64,000 nt of DNA from Streptomyces sp. NRRL B-24484 (GTDB lineage: Bacteria; Actinomycetota; Actinomycetes; Streptomycetales; Streptomycetaceae). Under the pieces are notes generated by a model. That model saw only the letters and a program-made list of their open reading frames with translations. It had not been told where the DNA came from and did no database searches. The stretch covers positions 1 to 64,000 of the forward strand of contig NZ_JOAI01000016.1 in the NCBI RefSeq assembly GCF_000717715.1. Direction: 5' to 3'. The position numbers and the translations under genes are program-made. This document shows positions 49,913-58,660 of this stretch, piece by piece (the stretch's first letter is position 1; every line of letters begins with the position of its first letter).

Positions 49913-51573
49913 CCGCCCCGCCCCGGCCCGGCGGCCCGCCCCCGCTGCGGGTCGTCGTGGTCACCGGCGCCCCCGGCGCCGGCAAGACCGAGGTCGGCCG
50001 CCGGCTGGTCCGCCGCTACCGCGGCCCCGCCGCACTGATCGACACCGACACCGCCGCCGACGTCTACCCCTGGCGGGCCGACGAGCGCCAGTACGCGCTG
50101 ATCGACCGCAACCTGCGCGCCCTGCTCGCCTCCTACCGGGAGTGGGGCGCCGAGGTCGTCGTGGTCAGCGGCGTCATGCTGCCCGGCCGCACCCTCGACC
50201 GCTTCGCCGACCTGCTCGCCGACCCGGGCCTGGAGTGGGTCTTCTACGGCCTGCGGGCCGGGCCCGGGCAGCTCGCCGCCCGCATCCGCGGCGACCACAA
50301 GATGCAGGAGGCCGACGGCCGGCTCGCCTGGGGCCATCTCGACGCCGAGGTGCCGGACGTCCCCGGGGTTCGGCTGGTCGACACCGACCGGCTGACCCTG
50401 GACGGCGTGGTCGACACCATCGCCGCCCGGGAGGCCGCCGACCTGGCCCCCCGGGCGGTCGCACCCGCTGCGCCTGCTGCGCCTGCTGTGCCTGCGGCCC
50501 CCGCACCCGCTCGCCGGGTGACCGCCGCGGAGGCCGCCGCGGTCTGCCGGGCGGCCCTCGCCGGGGCGGGCTTCCCGGCCCGGACGGCCGCCGCGACCGC
50601 GGACGACCTGGTCGCCGCGGAACTCGACGGGCGGCCCTCGCACGGCCTGCTGCGGGTACCCGAGTACCTCGCGGAGGCGGCGGCCGGCCGGCTCGCCCCG
50701 GCAGCCCGGCCGCGGGTCCGCCGCACCGGTCCGACCGGCTCGCTGCTGCTCGGCGCCGACGCCCCCGGTGCCGAGGTCCGCCGCCGCCTGGTCGCCGAGC
50801 TCTCCCGCGCGGCGGACCTCGGCCCGGTCGTGGTCGGGCTGCGCGGCGCCGGACACCTCGGCCGGCTCGCCCCGCTCGGCCGGGAGGTCGCCGAGCGCGG
50901 GCTCGTCCTGCTCGGCTTCGTCAACTTCCGCGGCGCCGGCGCCCGGGTCGCCCCGGCCGGCGGCACCGCCGGGGTGTGGGCGACCAACCCCGTCCTGCTC
51001 GCCTGCCCGGCCCCGCCCGGTCCGCCGCTGGTGGTCGACATGAGCACCAGCGCCGCCGCCGAGGGCGCCGTCCGTTCGGCGCTGCTGGCCGGCCGGCCCG
51101 TCCCGCCGGACCTGCTGACCGGGCCGGACGGCAGGCCCGTCACCGACCCCGCCCTGCTCTACACCGAGCCGCCGCGGGCCGCGCTGCGCCCGCTCGGCGG
51201 GGCCGCCGAGCACAAGGGCCACGCGCTGGCCGCCCTGGTCGAGGTGCTGGCGGGGGCGGTCGCCGGGGCCGGCCACGCCGCGCGGCCCCGGGGCACCGGC
51301 AACGGCGGCCTGTTCGTGGCCTTCCCGGTGGACGCGCTGGGCCGCTCCGCGGCCGCCGTCGGCCGGGAGGCCGCCCGGCTGGAGGCGCACCTGCGGACCG
51401 TCCCGACCGCCCCAGGCCGTCCCGCCGCCCGGCTGCCCGGCCGTGCCCCGGCGGGGACCGCCGGGACGCCGGACGCCTTCACCGTGCCCGCCGGGCTCTG
51501 GGCGGAGCTCGCCGCCCTGGCGGCCCGCCCGCAGCACCGACCCGCCGACCCGACCCGGAGGACCCCCTCGTGA
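49909..51573 (+). CDS. Fusion of a P-loop kinase-like domain with an Ldh_2-family dehydrogenase
   Basis: A 554-aa protein. Residues 14-180 are a small P-loop kinase-like domain (VVVVTGAPGAGKTEVGRRL, LIDTDTAADVYPW, VFYGLRAGPGQLAARIRGD). An A/P-rich linker follows. From about residue 204 comes an NAD(P)-dependent Ldh_2 (malate/lactate, piperideine- or pyrroline-2-carboxylate reductase) domain: DGRPSHGLLRVPEYLAEA, VGLRGAGHLGRLAPLG, VWATNPVLLACP, EHKGHALAALVEVLAG and GTGNGGLFVAFPVDAL. Members reduce cyclic imino acids or 2-oxoacids. Next to two ProRS-type genes, formation of a proline-like unit is an attractive guess. GTG start and stop overlap both neighbours. Confidence 0.8.
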   Translation: MTAPPRPGGPPPLRVVVVTGAPGAGKTEVGRRLVRRYRGPAALIDTDTAADVYPWRADERQYALIDRNLRALLASYREWGAEVVVVSGVMLPGRTLDRFADLLADPGLEWVFYGLRAGPGQLAARIRGDHKMQEADGRLAWGHLDAEVPDVPGVRLVDTDRLTLDGVVDTIAAREAADLAPRAVAPAAPAAPAVPAAPAPARRVTAAEAAAVCRAALAGAGFPARTAAATADDLVAAELDGRPSHGLLRVPEYLAEAAAGRLAPAARPRVRRTGPTGSLLLGADAPGAEVRRRLVAELSRAADLGPVVVGLRGAGHLGRLAPLGREVAERGLVLLGFVNFRGAGARVAPAGGTAGVWATNPVLLACPAPPGPPLVVDMSTSAAAEGAVRSALLAGRPVPPDLLTGPDGRPVTDPALLYTEPPRAALRPLGGAAEHKGHALAALVEVLAGAVAGAGHAARPRGTGNGGLFVAFPVDALGRSAAAVGREAARLEAHLRTVPTAPGRPAARLPGRAPAGTAGTPDAFTVPAGLWAELAALAARPQHRPADPTRRTPS

Positions 51574-52367
51574 CCGCACCCGAGACCCGCCGCCACCCGC
51601 TGCTGGACGGCTGGCCGCCGCTCGCCCGCCGCACCGGCCCGGACGGGCCCTCGCTCGGCCTCTTCCTGCTCAGCGGCAGCAGCACGGTGGCCGAGCTCTG
51701 CGGCACCCTGCCGCTGGACTTCGCCGTGCTCGACCTGGAGGCCTCGCCGATGTCCAAGGGCGACCTGCTGCCGATGCTGCAGGCGCTGACCGGCTCCTCG
51801 TGCGCGCCGCTCGTCCGCGTCCCGTACCTGCACCGGCACCACATCGAGCACGCGCTGGACCTCGGCGCGGCCGGCGTCATGGTGCCCAAGGTCGACACCG
51901 TCGAGGAGGCGCGGGCCGCGGCCGACGCCTGCCGGTACCCGCCGTTCGGAACCCGCGGCGTCAACCCGGCGCGCGCCTCCGGCTGGTTCCACGACGTGCC
52001 CGGCTACCTGGCGGACGCGGCGAAGCGCACCACCTGCCTGGTGCAGATCGAGTCGCCGGAGGCGGTGGCGGCCGCCGAGGCCGTCGCGGCGGTGCCGGGC
52101 GTCGACGGCCTCTTCGTCGGCACCGGCGACCTGGCCTGCTCGCTCGGCCAGCCCGGCGTGGTGACGGGCCCGGCGATGGACCGGGCCCGGGCGGCCGTCC
52201 TCGCCGCGGCCCGCCGGCACGGCCGGCTCGCCGGGATCTTCGCCGGCGGGCCGGAGCAGGCCCGGCAGTACGCCGCCGAGGGCTTCGACCTGATCGCGGT
52301 CGGCAACGAGCTCGCGGTGCTGCGGGAGGCCCTGCGGCAAGGCCTCGACGGACTCCGCGGCGCCTGA
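51570..52367 (+). CDS. HpcH/HpaI aldolase-family protein lacking the usual histidine
   Basis: A 265-aa protein of the class II 2-oxo-acid aldolase family, which cleaves or forms C-C bonds with pyruvate-type enolates. Kept features: LDLEASPMSKGDLLPML (the D-x-E of HpaI), VRVPYLHRHHIEHALDLGA, GVMVPKVDTVEEA, metal ligands E in LVQIESPEAV and D in GTGDLACSLG, and RGVNPARASGW. In HpaI the D-x-E is followed by the general-base histidine; here it is alanine (DLEA). Activity may therefore differ. It overlaps the fusion gene by four bases and is followed by 209 bp and the intact ProRS gene. Confidence 0.8.
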   Translation: MTAPETRRHPLLDGWPPLARRTGPDGPSLGLFLLSGSSTVAELCGTLPLDFAVLDLEASPMSKGDLLPMLQALTGSSCAPLVRVPYLHRHHIEHALDLGAAGVMVPKVDTVEEARAAADACRYPPFGTRGVNPARASGWFHDVPGYLADAAKRTTCLVQIESPEAVAAAEAVAAVPGVDGLFVGTGDLACSLGQPGVVTGPAMDRARAAVLAAARRHGRLAGIFAGGPEQARQYAAEGFDLIAVGNELAVLREALRQGLDGLRGA

Positions 52368-52576
52368 CCGGACGGGTGCCTCCCGGCCGTCCGCGCCCAC
52401 CCCGGCTGCCGGATCCAGTAGCGTTCACCTCGGCCGCACCGGTGCCGCGGCAGCCGGCCGGCGGGCGTCCGGGCCCGGCCCCGCGCACCGCCGGGGCGGA
52501 CGACGGACGCCGGCCCGGGTGCCACGGCGCCTTCCACCGGACAGTTCTGACACCCAGACAGGAAAGACAGACAGAT

Positions 52577-54289
52577 ATGCGCTGGTCCCAGATGTACACC
52601 CCGACGCTGCGCGAGGACCCGGCCGACGCCGATGCGGCGAGCCACCGGCTGCTGGTCCGCGCCGGGTTCGTCCGCCAGCTGATGGCCGGCCACTACTCGC
52701 TGCTGCCGCTGGCCGTCCGGGTGCGGTCGAAGGTCGTCGGGATCGTGCGCGAGGAGATGGACCGGATCGGCTCGCAGGAGTGGCTGCTCCCGGCGATGCA
52801 CCCGGCGGAGATCTGGCAGAAGTCCGGCCGCTGGGAGGTCATGGGCGACGAGATGTTCCGCGTCAAGGACCGCAAGGGCGCCGACATCGCCCTCGGCATG
52901 ACCCACGAGGAGATCTTCACCACCCTCGCCGACGAGCTCGCCTCGTACCGGCAGCTGCCGCAGATGTGGTACCAGTTCCAGACCAAGTTCCGTGACGAGC
53001 CGCGGCCGAAGTCCGGCCTGCTGCGGGTGCGCGAGTTCACCATGAAGGACTCGTACAGCTTCGACCTCGACCAGGCCGGGCTGGACCGCTCCTTCGACCT
53101 GCACCACGAGGCGTACACCCGGATCTTCGCCCGCCTCGGCGTGCCCGCGATCCCGGTGCAGGCCTCCAGCGGTGCCATGGGCGGCTCCGCCTCGGTCGAG
53201 TTCATGTCGCCGACCGAGGCCGGCGAGGACCTGGTCGTGCACTGCCCCGCCTGCCGCTACGCCGCCAACATGGAGAAGGCCGCGGCCGCCCTGCCGGCCG
53301 TCGAGGACCCGGAGGGCCCCGCCGCCCCCGAGCCCTTCGACACCCCGGAGGCCCGCACCATCGAGGAGCTGGCCACCAAGCACGGCGTGCCCGCCGACCG
53401 CCAGATCAAGACCCTGGTCTACGTGCTGGACGGCGCCCTCACCCTGGTGCTGATGCGCGGCGACCACGCCCTGGTCGAGCAGAAGCTCCTGGACGCCACC
53501 GCGGCCCGCGCCGTGCGCCCGGCGACCCCCGAGGAGATCAAGGAGGCGCTCGGCGCCGCCCCGGGCAGCCTGGGCGCCGTCGGCGTCGAGGGCCCGGCGG
53601 TCTGGGTGGACGAGGCGCTGCGCGGCCGCCGCTCGATGACCACCGGCGCCAACCGGGACGGGGTCCACCTGAGCGGCGTCGACGTCGCCCGGGACATCAC
53701 CGCCACCGGCTGGGCGGACTTCCGCGAGATCTCGGCCGGTGAGCCCTGCGCGACCTGCGGCGAGCCGCTGCAGGTGGTGCGCACCGTCGAGGTCGGCCAC
53801 ATCTTCAAGCTCGGCTACAAGTACACCGACGCGCTGGACATCACCGTGCTCGGCCCGGACGGCGAGCGGGTCAAGCCGATCATGGGCAGCTACGGCATCG
53901 GCGTCGAGCGCGCGATCGCCGCGGTGGTCGAGGCGCACCACGACGAGAAGGGCATCGTCTGGCCGGTCCCGGTCGCCCCGTTCGAGGTCGTGATCGTGCC
54001 GATCGGCAAGGCGGACGAGGACACCACCAAGGTCGTCGAGGGCCTCTACGGGGACCTGCGCGAGGCCGGCGTGGACACCGTCCTGGACGACCGGGACGAG
54101 CGCCCGGGCGTGAAGTTCGCCGACTGCGAGCTGGTCGGCATCCCGTACCGGATCACCGTCGGCCCGCGCGGTCTGAAGGAGGGCCTGGTCGAGGTCGTCG
54201 ACCGGGCCTCCGGCGAGACCGTGCAGGTGCCGGTGGCGGACGCGGTCGGCCACGTGGCCGGCCTGGTCGCCGCCGCCCGCCGCGGCTGA
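52577..54289 (+). CDS. proS: Prolyl-tRNA synthetase, bacterial type with editing insertion
   Basis: A 570-aa enzyme that charges tRNA-Pro. All class II motifs are intact: motif 1 region MRWSQMYTPTLRED...GIVREEMDRIGSQEW (in parts), the T-x-E loop as MTHEEIFTTL, motif 2 as KFRDEPRPKSGLLRVREF, motif 3 as GSYGIGVERAIAAVVE. The ~180-residue INS editing insertion (about 225-400) marks the bacterial type. The ATG follows AGGAAAG, and a TAGCGT at 52419-52424 may be its own -10. Streptomyces usually keep proS near rimP/nusA/ispG. None is seen here, so this may be an extra copy giving resistance to the cluster's product, or simply the housekeeping gene. Confidence 0.92.
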   Translation: MRWSQMYTPTLREDPADADAASHRLLVRAGFVRQLMAGHYSLLPLAVRVRSKVVGIVREEMDRIGSQEWLLPAMHPAEIWQKSGRWEVMGDEMFRVKDRKGADIALGMTHEEIFTTLADELASYRQLPQMWYQFQTKFRDEPRPKSGLLRVREFTMKDSYSFDLDQAGLDRSFDLHHEAYTRIFARLGVPAIPVQASSGAMGGSASVEFMSPTEAGEDLVVHCPACRYAANMEKAAAALPAVEDPEGPAAPEPFDTPEARTIEELATKHGVPADRQIKTLVYVLDGALTLVLMRGDHALVEQKLLDATAARAVRPATPEEIKEALGAAPGSLGAVGVEGPAVWVDEALRGRRSMTTGANRDGVHLSGVDVARDITATGWADFREISAGEPCATCGEPLQVVRTVEVGHIFKLGYKYTDALDITVLGPDGERVKPIMGSYGIGVERAIAAVVEAHHDEKGIVWPVPVAPFEVVIVPIGKADEDTTKVVEGLYGDLREAGVDTVLDDRDERPGVKFADCELVGIPYRITVGPRGLKEGLVEVVDRASGETVQVPVADAVGHVAGLVAAARRG

Positions 54290-54307
54290 TCCGCCCGCAG
54301 CACGCAC

Positions 54308-54342
54308 ACCGCCCCCGGCACCTGCACGGTGCCGGGGGCGGT
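54308..54342. terminator. Bidirectional terminator between proS and the TfuA-like gene
   Basis: A perfect 15-bp inverted repeat (54308-54322 and 54328-54342), loop TGCAC, between convergent genes. It marks the border between two clusters. Confidence 0.88.
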
Positions 54343-54359
54343 CCCGTTGCCGGGTCGGG

Positions 54360-55514
54360 TCACTCGCGGCGGCCCGCGGGCAGCGGCACGCCGTCCGCCG
54401 GGCTGCCGCCCGCGGCACCGGCGGCGTCCGGGGCGCCGAGTGCGGCGGCCACCGGCCCGGCCAGGCCCTCCTGCTCCAGCCGGGCGAGCACCGGTCCGGC
54501 GAGCGAGGCGCGCAGCCGGCCGGTCAGCGCCTCCGCGGTGGCCTCGCGGACGGCGAGGCCGTCGCGCAGGGCCTCCGGCAGTGCGGTGCCGTCGAGCACC
54601 GTCCGGTGGTGCGCGGTCCGCTCCTCGGCGACGAGCAGGCCGAGCCGGGCGGACTCCTGGCCGGCGAGCACGTCGCAGAGCGCGGCCCGCAGCACGGCGG
54701 GCCGGTGCTCCGCGAGGTGCCGGTAGACCTCCGCGGGCCCGGCGCCGAGCCGCTCGTGCAGCTCGCGTTCGGCGCGCTGCTGCCGGACGACCGTGAGCAG
54801 CTTCTCCCAGTAGTAGGTGGGCTCCAGCGCGAAGTCGACGACCGGCGGCTCCAGCCCGCCGTCGAGCAGTCCGGCGACGTGCCGCAGCACGGCGAGCGCG
54901 TCCGCCCGCTTGGCGTCCGGCCGGTGTTCCCGGACGTACGCCCGCAGCGCCGCCGTCTCCTCCGCCGCGACGCCCAGGGCCTTCGCGTCGGCGTACAGCC
55001 GGCCCCAGGAACGGTCGGGGTAGAAGCGCCGCTTGGCGGCGTCCACCAGCAGGTCGTGGGTGGCGGCGGTGACCGCGCCCGCGGCGAGCGCGGCCGCCAG
55101 CCCGGCGCGGAGGTTGGCCATCGCCTCGGAGAGCGGCAGGTACCCGTCCTCGGCCGGGGCGTGCACGATGGTGACCTCGTCGTCGTCCTGGTACTCGCCG
55201 GAGGCGAAGCGCTCGTAGATGCCGCCGACGCCCTCCATGCCGAAGGGGGCGAGTTCGGCGGCGCGCAGCGCGCCCATGCTGGCGGCGCCGAAGACCCGCA
55301 CGCCGCGTTCCAGGGCGAACAGGATCTCCTTGTGCCAGACGGTCGGCACCTGCTCGAACAGGCCGTCCACCAGGACGATCGCCTCCGGCGGCTGCCGGTC
55401 GAGCACCAGCTCGGTGACGTCGCCGCAGCTGACCGGCGGGTGGTACTGCGCGTCGAGGACGGCGCGGGCCCGCTCCACGGGCAGGCTGGGGCCGAGGAAG
55501 ACGTGGACGGTCAC
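54360..55514 (-). CDS. TfuA-like protein (YcaO partner for thioamide formation)
   Basis: A 384-aa protein. The GTG at 55514 overlaps the YcaO stop by four bases. The N-terminal half carries the TfuA signature: VHVFLGPSLPVERARAVL, ALERGVRVFGAASMGALRAA, GMEGVGGIYERFASGEYQDD and DEVTIVHAPAEDGYLPLS. TfuA proteins work with YcaO enzymes in thioamide formation, as shown for methyl-coenzyme M reductase and thioviridamide-type peptides, probably by delivering sulfur. The C-terminal ~200 residues are helical and A/L-rich. It is the last gene of the minus-strand YcaO operon. Confidence 0.88.
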   Translation of the reverse strand: MTVHVFLGPSLPVERARAVLDAQYHPPVSCGDVTELVLDRQPPEAIVLVDGLFEQVPTVWHKEILFALERGVRVFGAASMGALRAAELAPFGMEGVGGIYERFASGEYQDDDEVTIVHAPAEDGYLPLSEAMANLRAGLAAALAAGAVTAATHDLLVDAAKRRFYPDRSWGRLYADAKALGVAAEETAALRAYVREHRPDAKRADALAVLRHVAGLLDGGLEPPVVDFALEPTYYWEKLLTVVRQQRAERELHERLGAGPAEVYRHLAEHRPAVLRAALCDVLAGQESARLGLLVAEERTAHHRTVLDGTALPEALRDGLAVREATAEALTGRLRASLAGPVLARLEQEGLAGPVAAALGAPDAAGAAGGSPADGVPLPAGRRE

Positions 55515-56809
55515 CGGGTGGCCTCCTGGGCTCCGAGCAGCCGCCGCCGGGCCCGGCGGCCCGGCGTGTAGCCGATGAACAGGGAGTAGAACTCGAGGTC
55601 GGGTACGACGACCTTGACGGTGGGGATGCCGATCTCCGGTTTGGTGAGGTCGACGGCGACGACGTTCTCGATGCCGGCCCCGGCGAGCCGGTCCAGCACG
55701 GCGCGCAGGTCCTCGTTGAGGGTGGGGTGGTCGATGCCGCGGCTCGTGTCGAAGGGCAGGGTGCCGGGGGCGGCGAAGAACACCTCGCGGGTGCGGGCGA
55801 GGGTCCGCTCGTCGTTCTGCGCCTTGTACATGGTGCGGAAGTTCTCGTCCCGGCTGGCCGCGATGACGGTGATCCGGCTCTGCGCCGCCTCGGTGAGCGC
55901 GCGGGAGAGGGCGACCGCGGGGGAGGTGTGGGTGCCGTAGCCCCAGCAGGCGCCGAAGGACCGCCAGGCGACCCGGTCGGCGCGTTCCACCACGCAGCAC
56001 TGGTAGGTGGGGATGCCGGTGTCGCAGGTGACGTCCCAGACGGCGACCTCGATGCCGCCCTCCTCGAAGGCGTCCAGCACCCCGCGGCAGACCGGGTCGG
56101 TGACCGAGTCGAGGTCGAGCTTGGTCCGTGCGATGTCGGCGGCCGTGCGGACGCCCTGCCACCACATGGTCAGCGCGTCGCGCTCGACGAGTTCGCAGAT
56201 GCCGTGGATGACGGCCTCGACCAGGTTGTTGCCGGAGGCCAGGCCGTTGGAGCTGACCCGGAAGGTGGTCGCCGCGTAGTCGATGCCCACCTTGTTCAGC
56301 CGGACGTTGTCGTACGGCAGCCAGAGCGGCGAGCCGGCGAGCAGGTCGAAGCCCTCCGTCCACAGCATCGGCAGGTCGGTGCGGAGTCCGGCGCGGGCCG
56401 GGGTCTCCCGGGAGCCCTCGCCGACGGTGTCGAGGCCGCCGCGCAGCGGCAGCCGCGAGACGTCCAGGACGGGCTGCCGGCGGGCGAGTTCGCGGTACGA
56501 CTCGTGGCGCAGCGCGCCCTCGAAGAACTCGGCGTGCCAGTACTCGATCGACTCCATCAGGGCGGACACCCGGGCGGCGTCGTGCGTCGCACCCTTGCCC
56601 TGGGAGACGGACAGCGAACGGGAGTTGGGCCGGATCGCGTTGTAGACCGGGATCCCCAGCCAGTCCAGGCCGGTCATGTTGGCCAGCCGGGTGATGCCCA
56701 GCCGGGCCATCCGTCCGCCGTAGTCGGCCAGGGTGTCGGCGGGGGCCCGGGAGCGGTGGGTGCCGTCTCGGTGGTCCTTGTCCCAGCGGGTCGTCAGGGC
56801 GTCCAGCAC
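55511..56809 (-). CDS. YcaO-domain ATP-dependent peptide-backbone-modifying enzyme
   Basis: A 432-aa YcaO protein that phosphorylates a peptide amide oxygen to allow azoline, thioamide or amidine formation. ATP and magnesium residues lie in VSALMESIEYWHAEFF, GNNLVEAVIHGICELVERDA and ALSRALTEAAQSRIT. The C-terminus ends LLGAQEATR without the PxPxP seen in azoline-forming YcaO enzymes. With TfuA next door and no dehydrogenase or separate E1-like protein, thioamidation is the best guess. The GTG at 56809 follows AAAGGCAGG and overlaps the CHAT gene end by 16 bp. A 47-aa peptide gene diverges upstream of this operon and is the likely substrate. Confidence 0.9.
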   Translation of the reverse strand: MLDALTTRWDKDHRDGTHRSRAPADTLADYGGRMARLGITRLANMTGLDWLGIPVYNAIRPNSRSLSVSQGKGATHDAARVSALMESIEYWHAEFFEGALRHESYRELARRQPVLDVSRLPLRGGLDTVGEGSRETPARAGLRTDLPMLWTEGFDLLAGSPLWLPYDNVRLNKVGIDYAATTFRVSSNGLASGNNLVEAVIHGICELVERDALTMWWQGVRTAADIARTKLDLDSVTDPVCRGVLDAFEEGGIEVAVWDVTCDTGIPTYQCCVVERADRVAWRSFGACWGYGTHTSPAVALSRALTEAAQSRITVIAASRDENFRTMYKAQNDERTLARTREVFFAAPGTLPFDTSRGIDHPTLNEDLRAVLDRLAGAGIENVVAVDLTKPEIGIPTVKVVVPDLEFYSLFIGYTPGRRARRRLLGAQEATR

Positions 56810-58527
56810 GGCCGGCCTGCCTTTCGTGGTGCGGTGCGGGTGGATCGGGCTTCGGTGAGCGGGAGTTGGTGGACGGAGAACTCGCCGTCGGCGACCAGCG
56901 CGACGGCGATCCGGCGCAGCCCGGGGGCGCCGTCCCGCGGCAGCGGCACGGTGACCTCCCGGGTGCCGGGGGCGAGTTCGGTGACCGGCAGGGCGGCTTC
57001 GGGCCGGCCGCCGATCGGCTGCCGGGCCGCGGTGCACCGGCCTCCGGTGGCGAGCGGCCGGGCGAGGTGCAGGGTGAGCGTCTCCGGGCCGAGCACGACG
57101 CGGGGCGGTTCGCCGCCGGGCGGCAGGGTGTGCGCGGAGCCGCAGCGCTCGCAGACGTACAGGGCGAGGGCGCCGGCGGGCAGGTCGCGCGGCACGACGC
57201 GCAGCCGCAGCAGCCGGTGGCCGCAGTGGTGGCGCAGCTCGGTGGGCTCCTCGGGGCTGTAGCCGACCGATCCGCTGAGGTAGTCGTGCACGTCCGGGCC
57301 GCGGTGGGCGAGCGTGGCGGCGAGGAACTCGCAGAGCGTCCGGTCGAGTTCGCCGTCCGGGGCGGGGTCCGGCCGGCCGGCGGCGGCCAGGCGGTCGGCG
57401 AGGGCGAGGTCGGCCTCCGGGCGGTCGCCCGCGGCCACGGCGCGGCGGACGATCCGGGACTGCACCAGTCGGCGGGCGGCGCGCGGCTCGTCCGGGAGCG
57501 GCACCGGTGCGGTCACGGCGGCGACGGCCGCGGCCGGGCGGGCGGCGCTGCGGGCCGGGGCCCGGGTGCCGGCCGCGGGTGCCGACGGGGTGCCGGGTCC
57601 GGCCTCGGCCGGGATACGGAGTTCCGGGTCGCCGACGCAGACGTACGAGGCGAGGCCCTCGCCGGCGAGCAGGTTGATCCGCAGCGCGACCTCGCCGAGC
57701 GGGGCGCCGGTGTCGAGCAGCCGCTCGACGGCGGCGCCCAGTTGCGGGGTGCCGTGGTTGATCCGGGTGGAGGCGACGAAGCCGGCCACGTGCGGGCCGT
57801 CCAGCAGCCGGCGGGCGAGCTGGAAGCGCGCGCCCAGCAGTCCGCCGGCGGGCTGCCACGCTGAGCAGGAGAGCAGCACCAGCAGCCGGGTGCGGACGGC
57901 GCCGGCGCCGTGGAAGGCGCGGAAGCCGGTCTTGTGCTCCAGCCGGCAGGGGCCGCCGGCCTGGCAGGGCAGGTACTGCTCGCCGGGGCGGCCCGGTGCG
58001 GGGCGGAGCGGGTCGGCCTGCAGGCAGAGCACGTGCCGGCCGACCCGGAAGTCCGCGCCGTTGCCGTGGCTGTGCAGGACGACGGCCTCGGCGCCCTCGG
58101 CGAGCCGGTCGACGAACGCGTCCGAGTCGGCGGAGCCGTACGAGTGCCGCGGGCCGGGGACGGCCTCGCTGCGGAAGTCGCAGTAGTGCAGGGTGCGGTG
58201 GGGGTGCCGGGGTCCGGCGCCGACGGCCCGGGCGGACCGGTCGAGCAGGCGGGCGGCGGCCGCGGGGTCGGGCGGCAGCGGCAGGACGCCGAGGCGGACG
58301 GCGTGGGCGCGCGCGGTCTCGGCGAGTTCGCCGGTCAGGCGCAGGTCGAGGCCGTCCTCGGGTGCCAGCACGAAGGCCGGTCCGCCGGCGGCGGCCGCGA
58401 CGGCTCCGAGCAGCTCCTGCCGGGTGGCGGTCGCTCGGAAGGGCCTGCCGAGCGCGGCCGCGTGCGCGCGGGCCGCGGCGGCGGCCCCGGCATGGCCGAG
58501 GACGGGACCCGCGGCGGCCGTCCCCAT
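56794..58527 (-). CDS. CHAT/caspase-like cysteine peptidase with zinc-ribbon-like segment
   Basis: A 577-aa protein. The start ATG 58527 has no clear ribosome binding site; an in-frame ATG at 58569 lies inside the promoter repeats, so 58527 is preferred. A His-Cys pair fits a CHAT peptidase: EAVVLHSHGNGADF (H152/H154) and LLVLLSCSAWQPAGG (C221), then FVASTRINHG. Further on, HHCGHRL and VCERCGSAH look like a zinc ribbon. It leads the operon with YcaO and TfuA, so cutting the leader of a modified peptide, or of another substrate, is a sensible role. Substrate and activity are inferred. Confidence 0.75.
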   Translation of the reverse strand: MGTAAAGPVLGHAGAAAAARAHAAALGRPFRATATRQELLGAVAAAAGGPAFVLAPEDGLDLRLTGELAETARAHAVRLGVLPLPPDPAAAARLLDRSARAVGAGPRHPHRTLHYCDFRSEAVPGPRHSYGSADSDAFVDRLAEGAEAVVLHSHGNGADFRVGRHVLCLQADPLRPAPGRPGEQYLPCQAGGPCRLEHKTGFRAFHGAGAVRTRLLVLLSCSAWQPAGGLLGARFQLARRLLDGPHVAGFVASTRINHGTPQLGAAVERLLDTGAPLGEVALRINLLAGEGLASYVCVGDPELRIPAEAGPGTPSAPAAGTRAPARSAARPAAAVAAVTAPVPLPDEPRAARRLVQSRIVRRAVAAGDRPEADLALADRLAAAGRPDPAPDGELDRTLCEFLAATLAHRGPDVHDYLSGSVGYSPEEPTELRHHCGHRLLRLRVVPRDLPAGALALYVCERCGSAHTLPPGGEPPRVVLGPETLTLHLARPLATGGRCTAARQPIGGRPEAALPVTELAPGTREVTVPLPRDGAPGLRRIAVALVADGEFSVHQLPLTEARSTRTAPRKAGRPCWTP

Positions 58528-58532
58528 TGATA

Positions 58533-58581
58533 TTGACACAGTCACAGTCAAATTGACTATCACAGTCATGTTGTTCTGTCA
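58533..58581. promoter_or_regulatory. Divergent promoter with triple CACAGTCA repeats
   Basis: CACAGTCA occurs at 58537-58544, 58543-58550 and 58561-58568 in an AT-rich patch. Candidate plus-strand elements are TTGACA (58533-58538), 18 bp, CTATCA. On the minus strand CTGACA (58581-58576), 17 bp, TAGTCA. The patch separates the CHAT-YcaO-TfuA operon from the 47-aa peptide gene and is probably an activator or repressor site. Confidence 0.55.
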
Positions 58582-58660
58582 GTATCGCTGTGGCGGTGTG
58601 CCCGACCGGGTGCGCCGAGACTGTCTTCCGGTGCTCCGGAGGGCTTGCGCAAGGAGAGTC

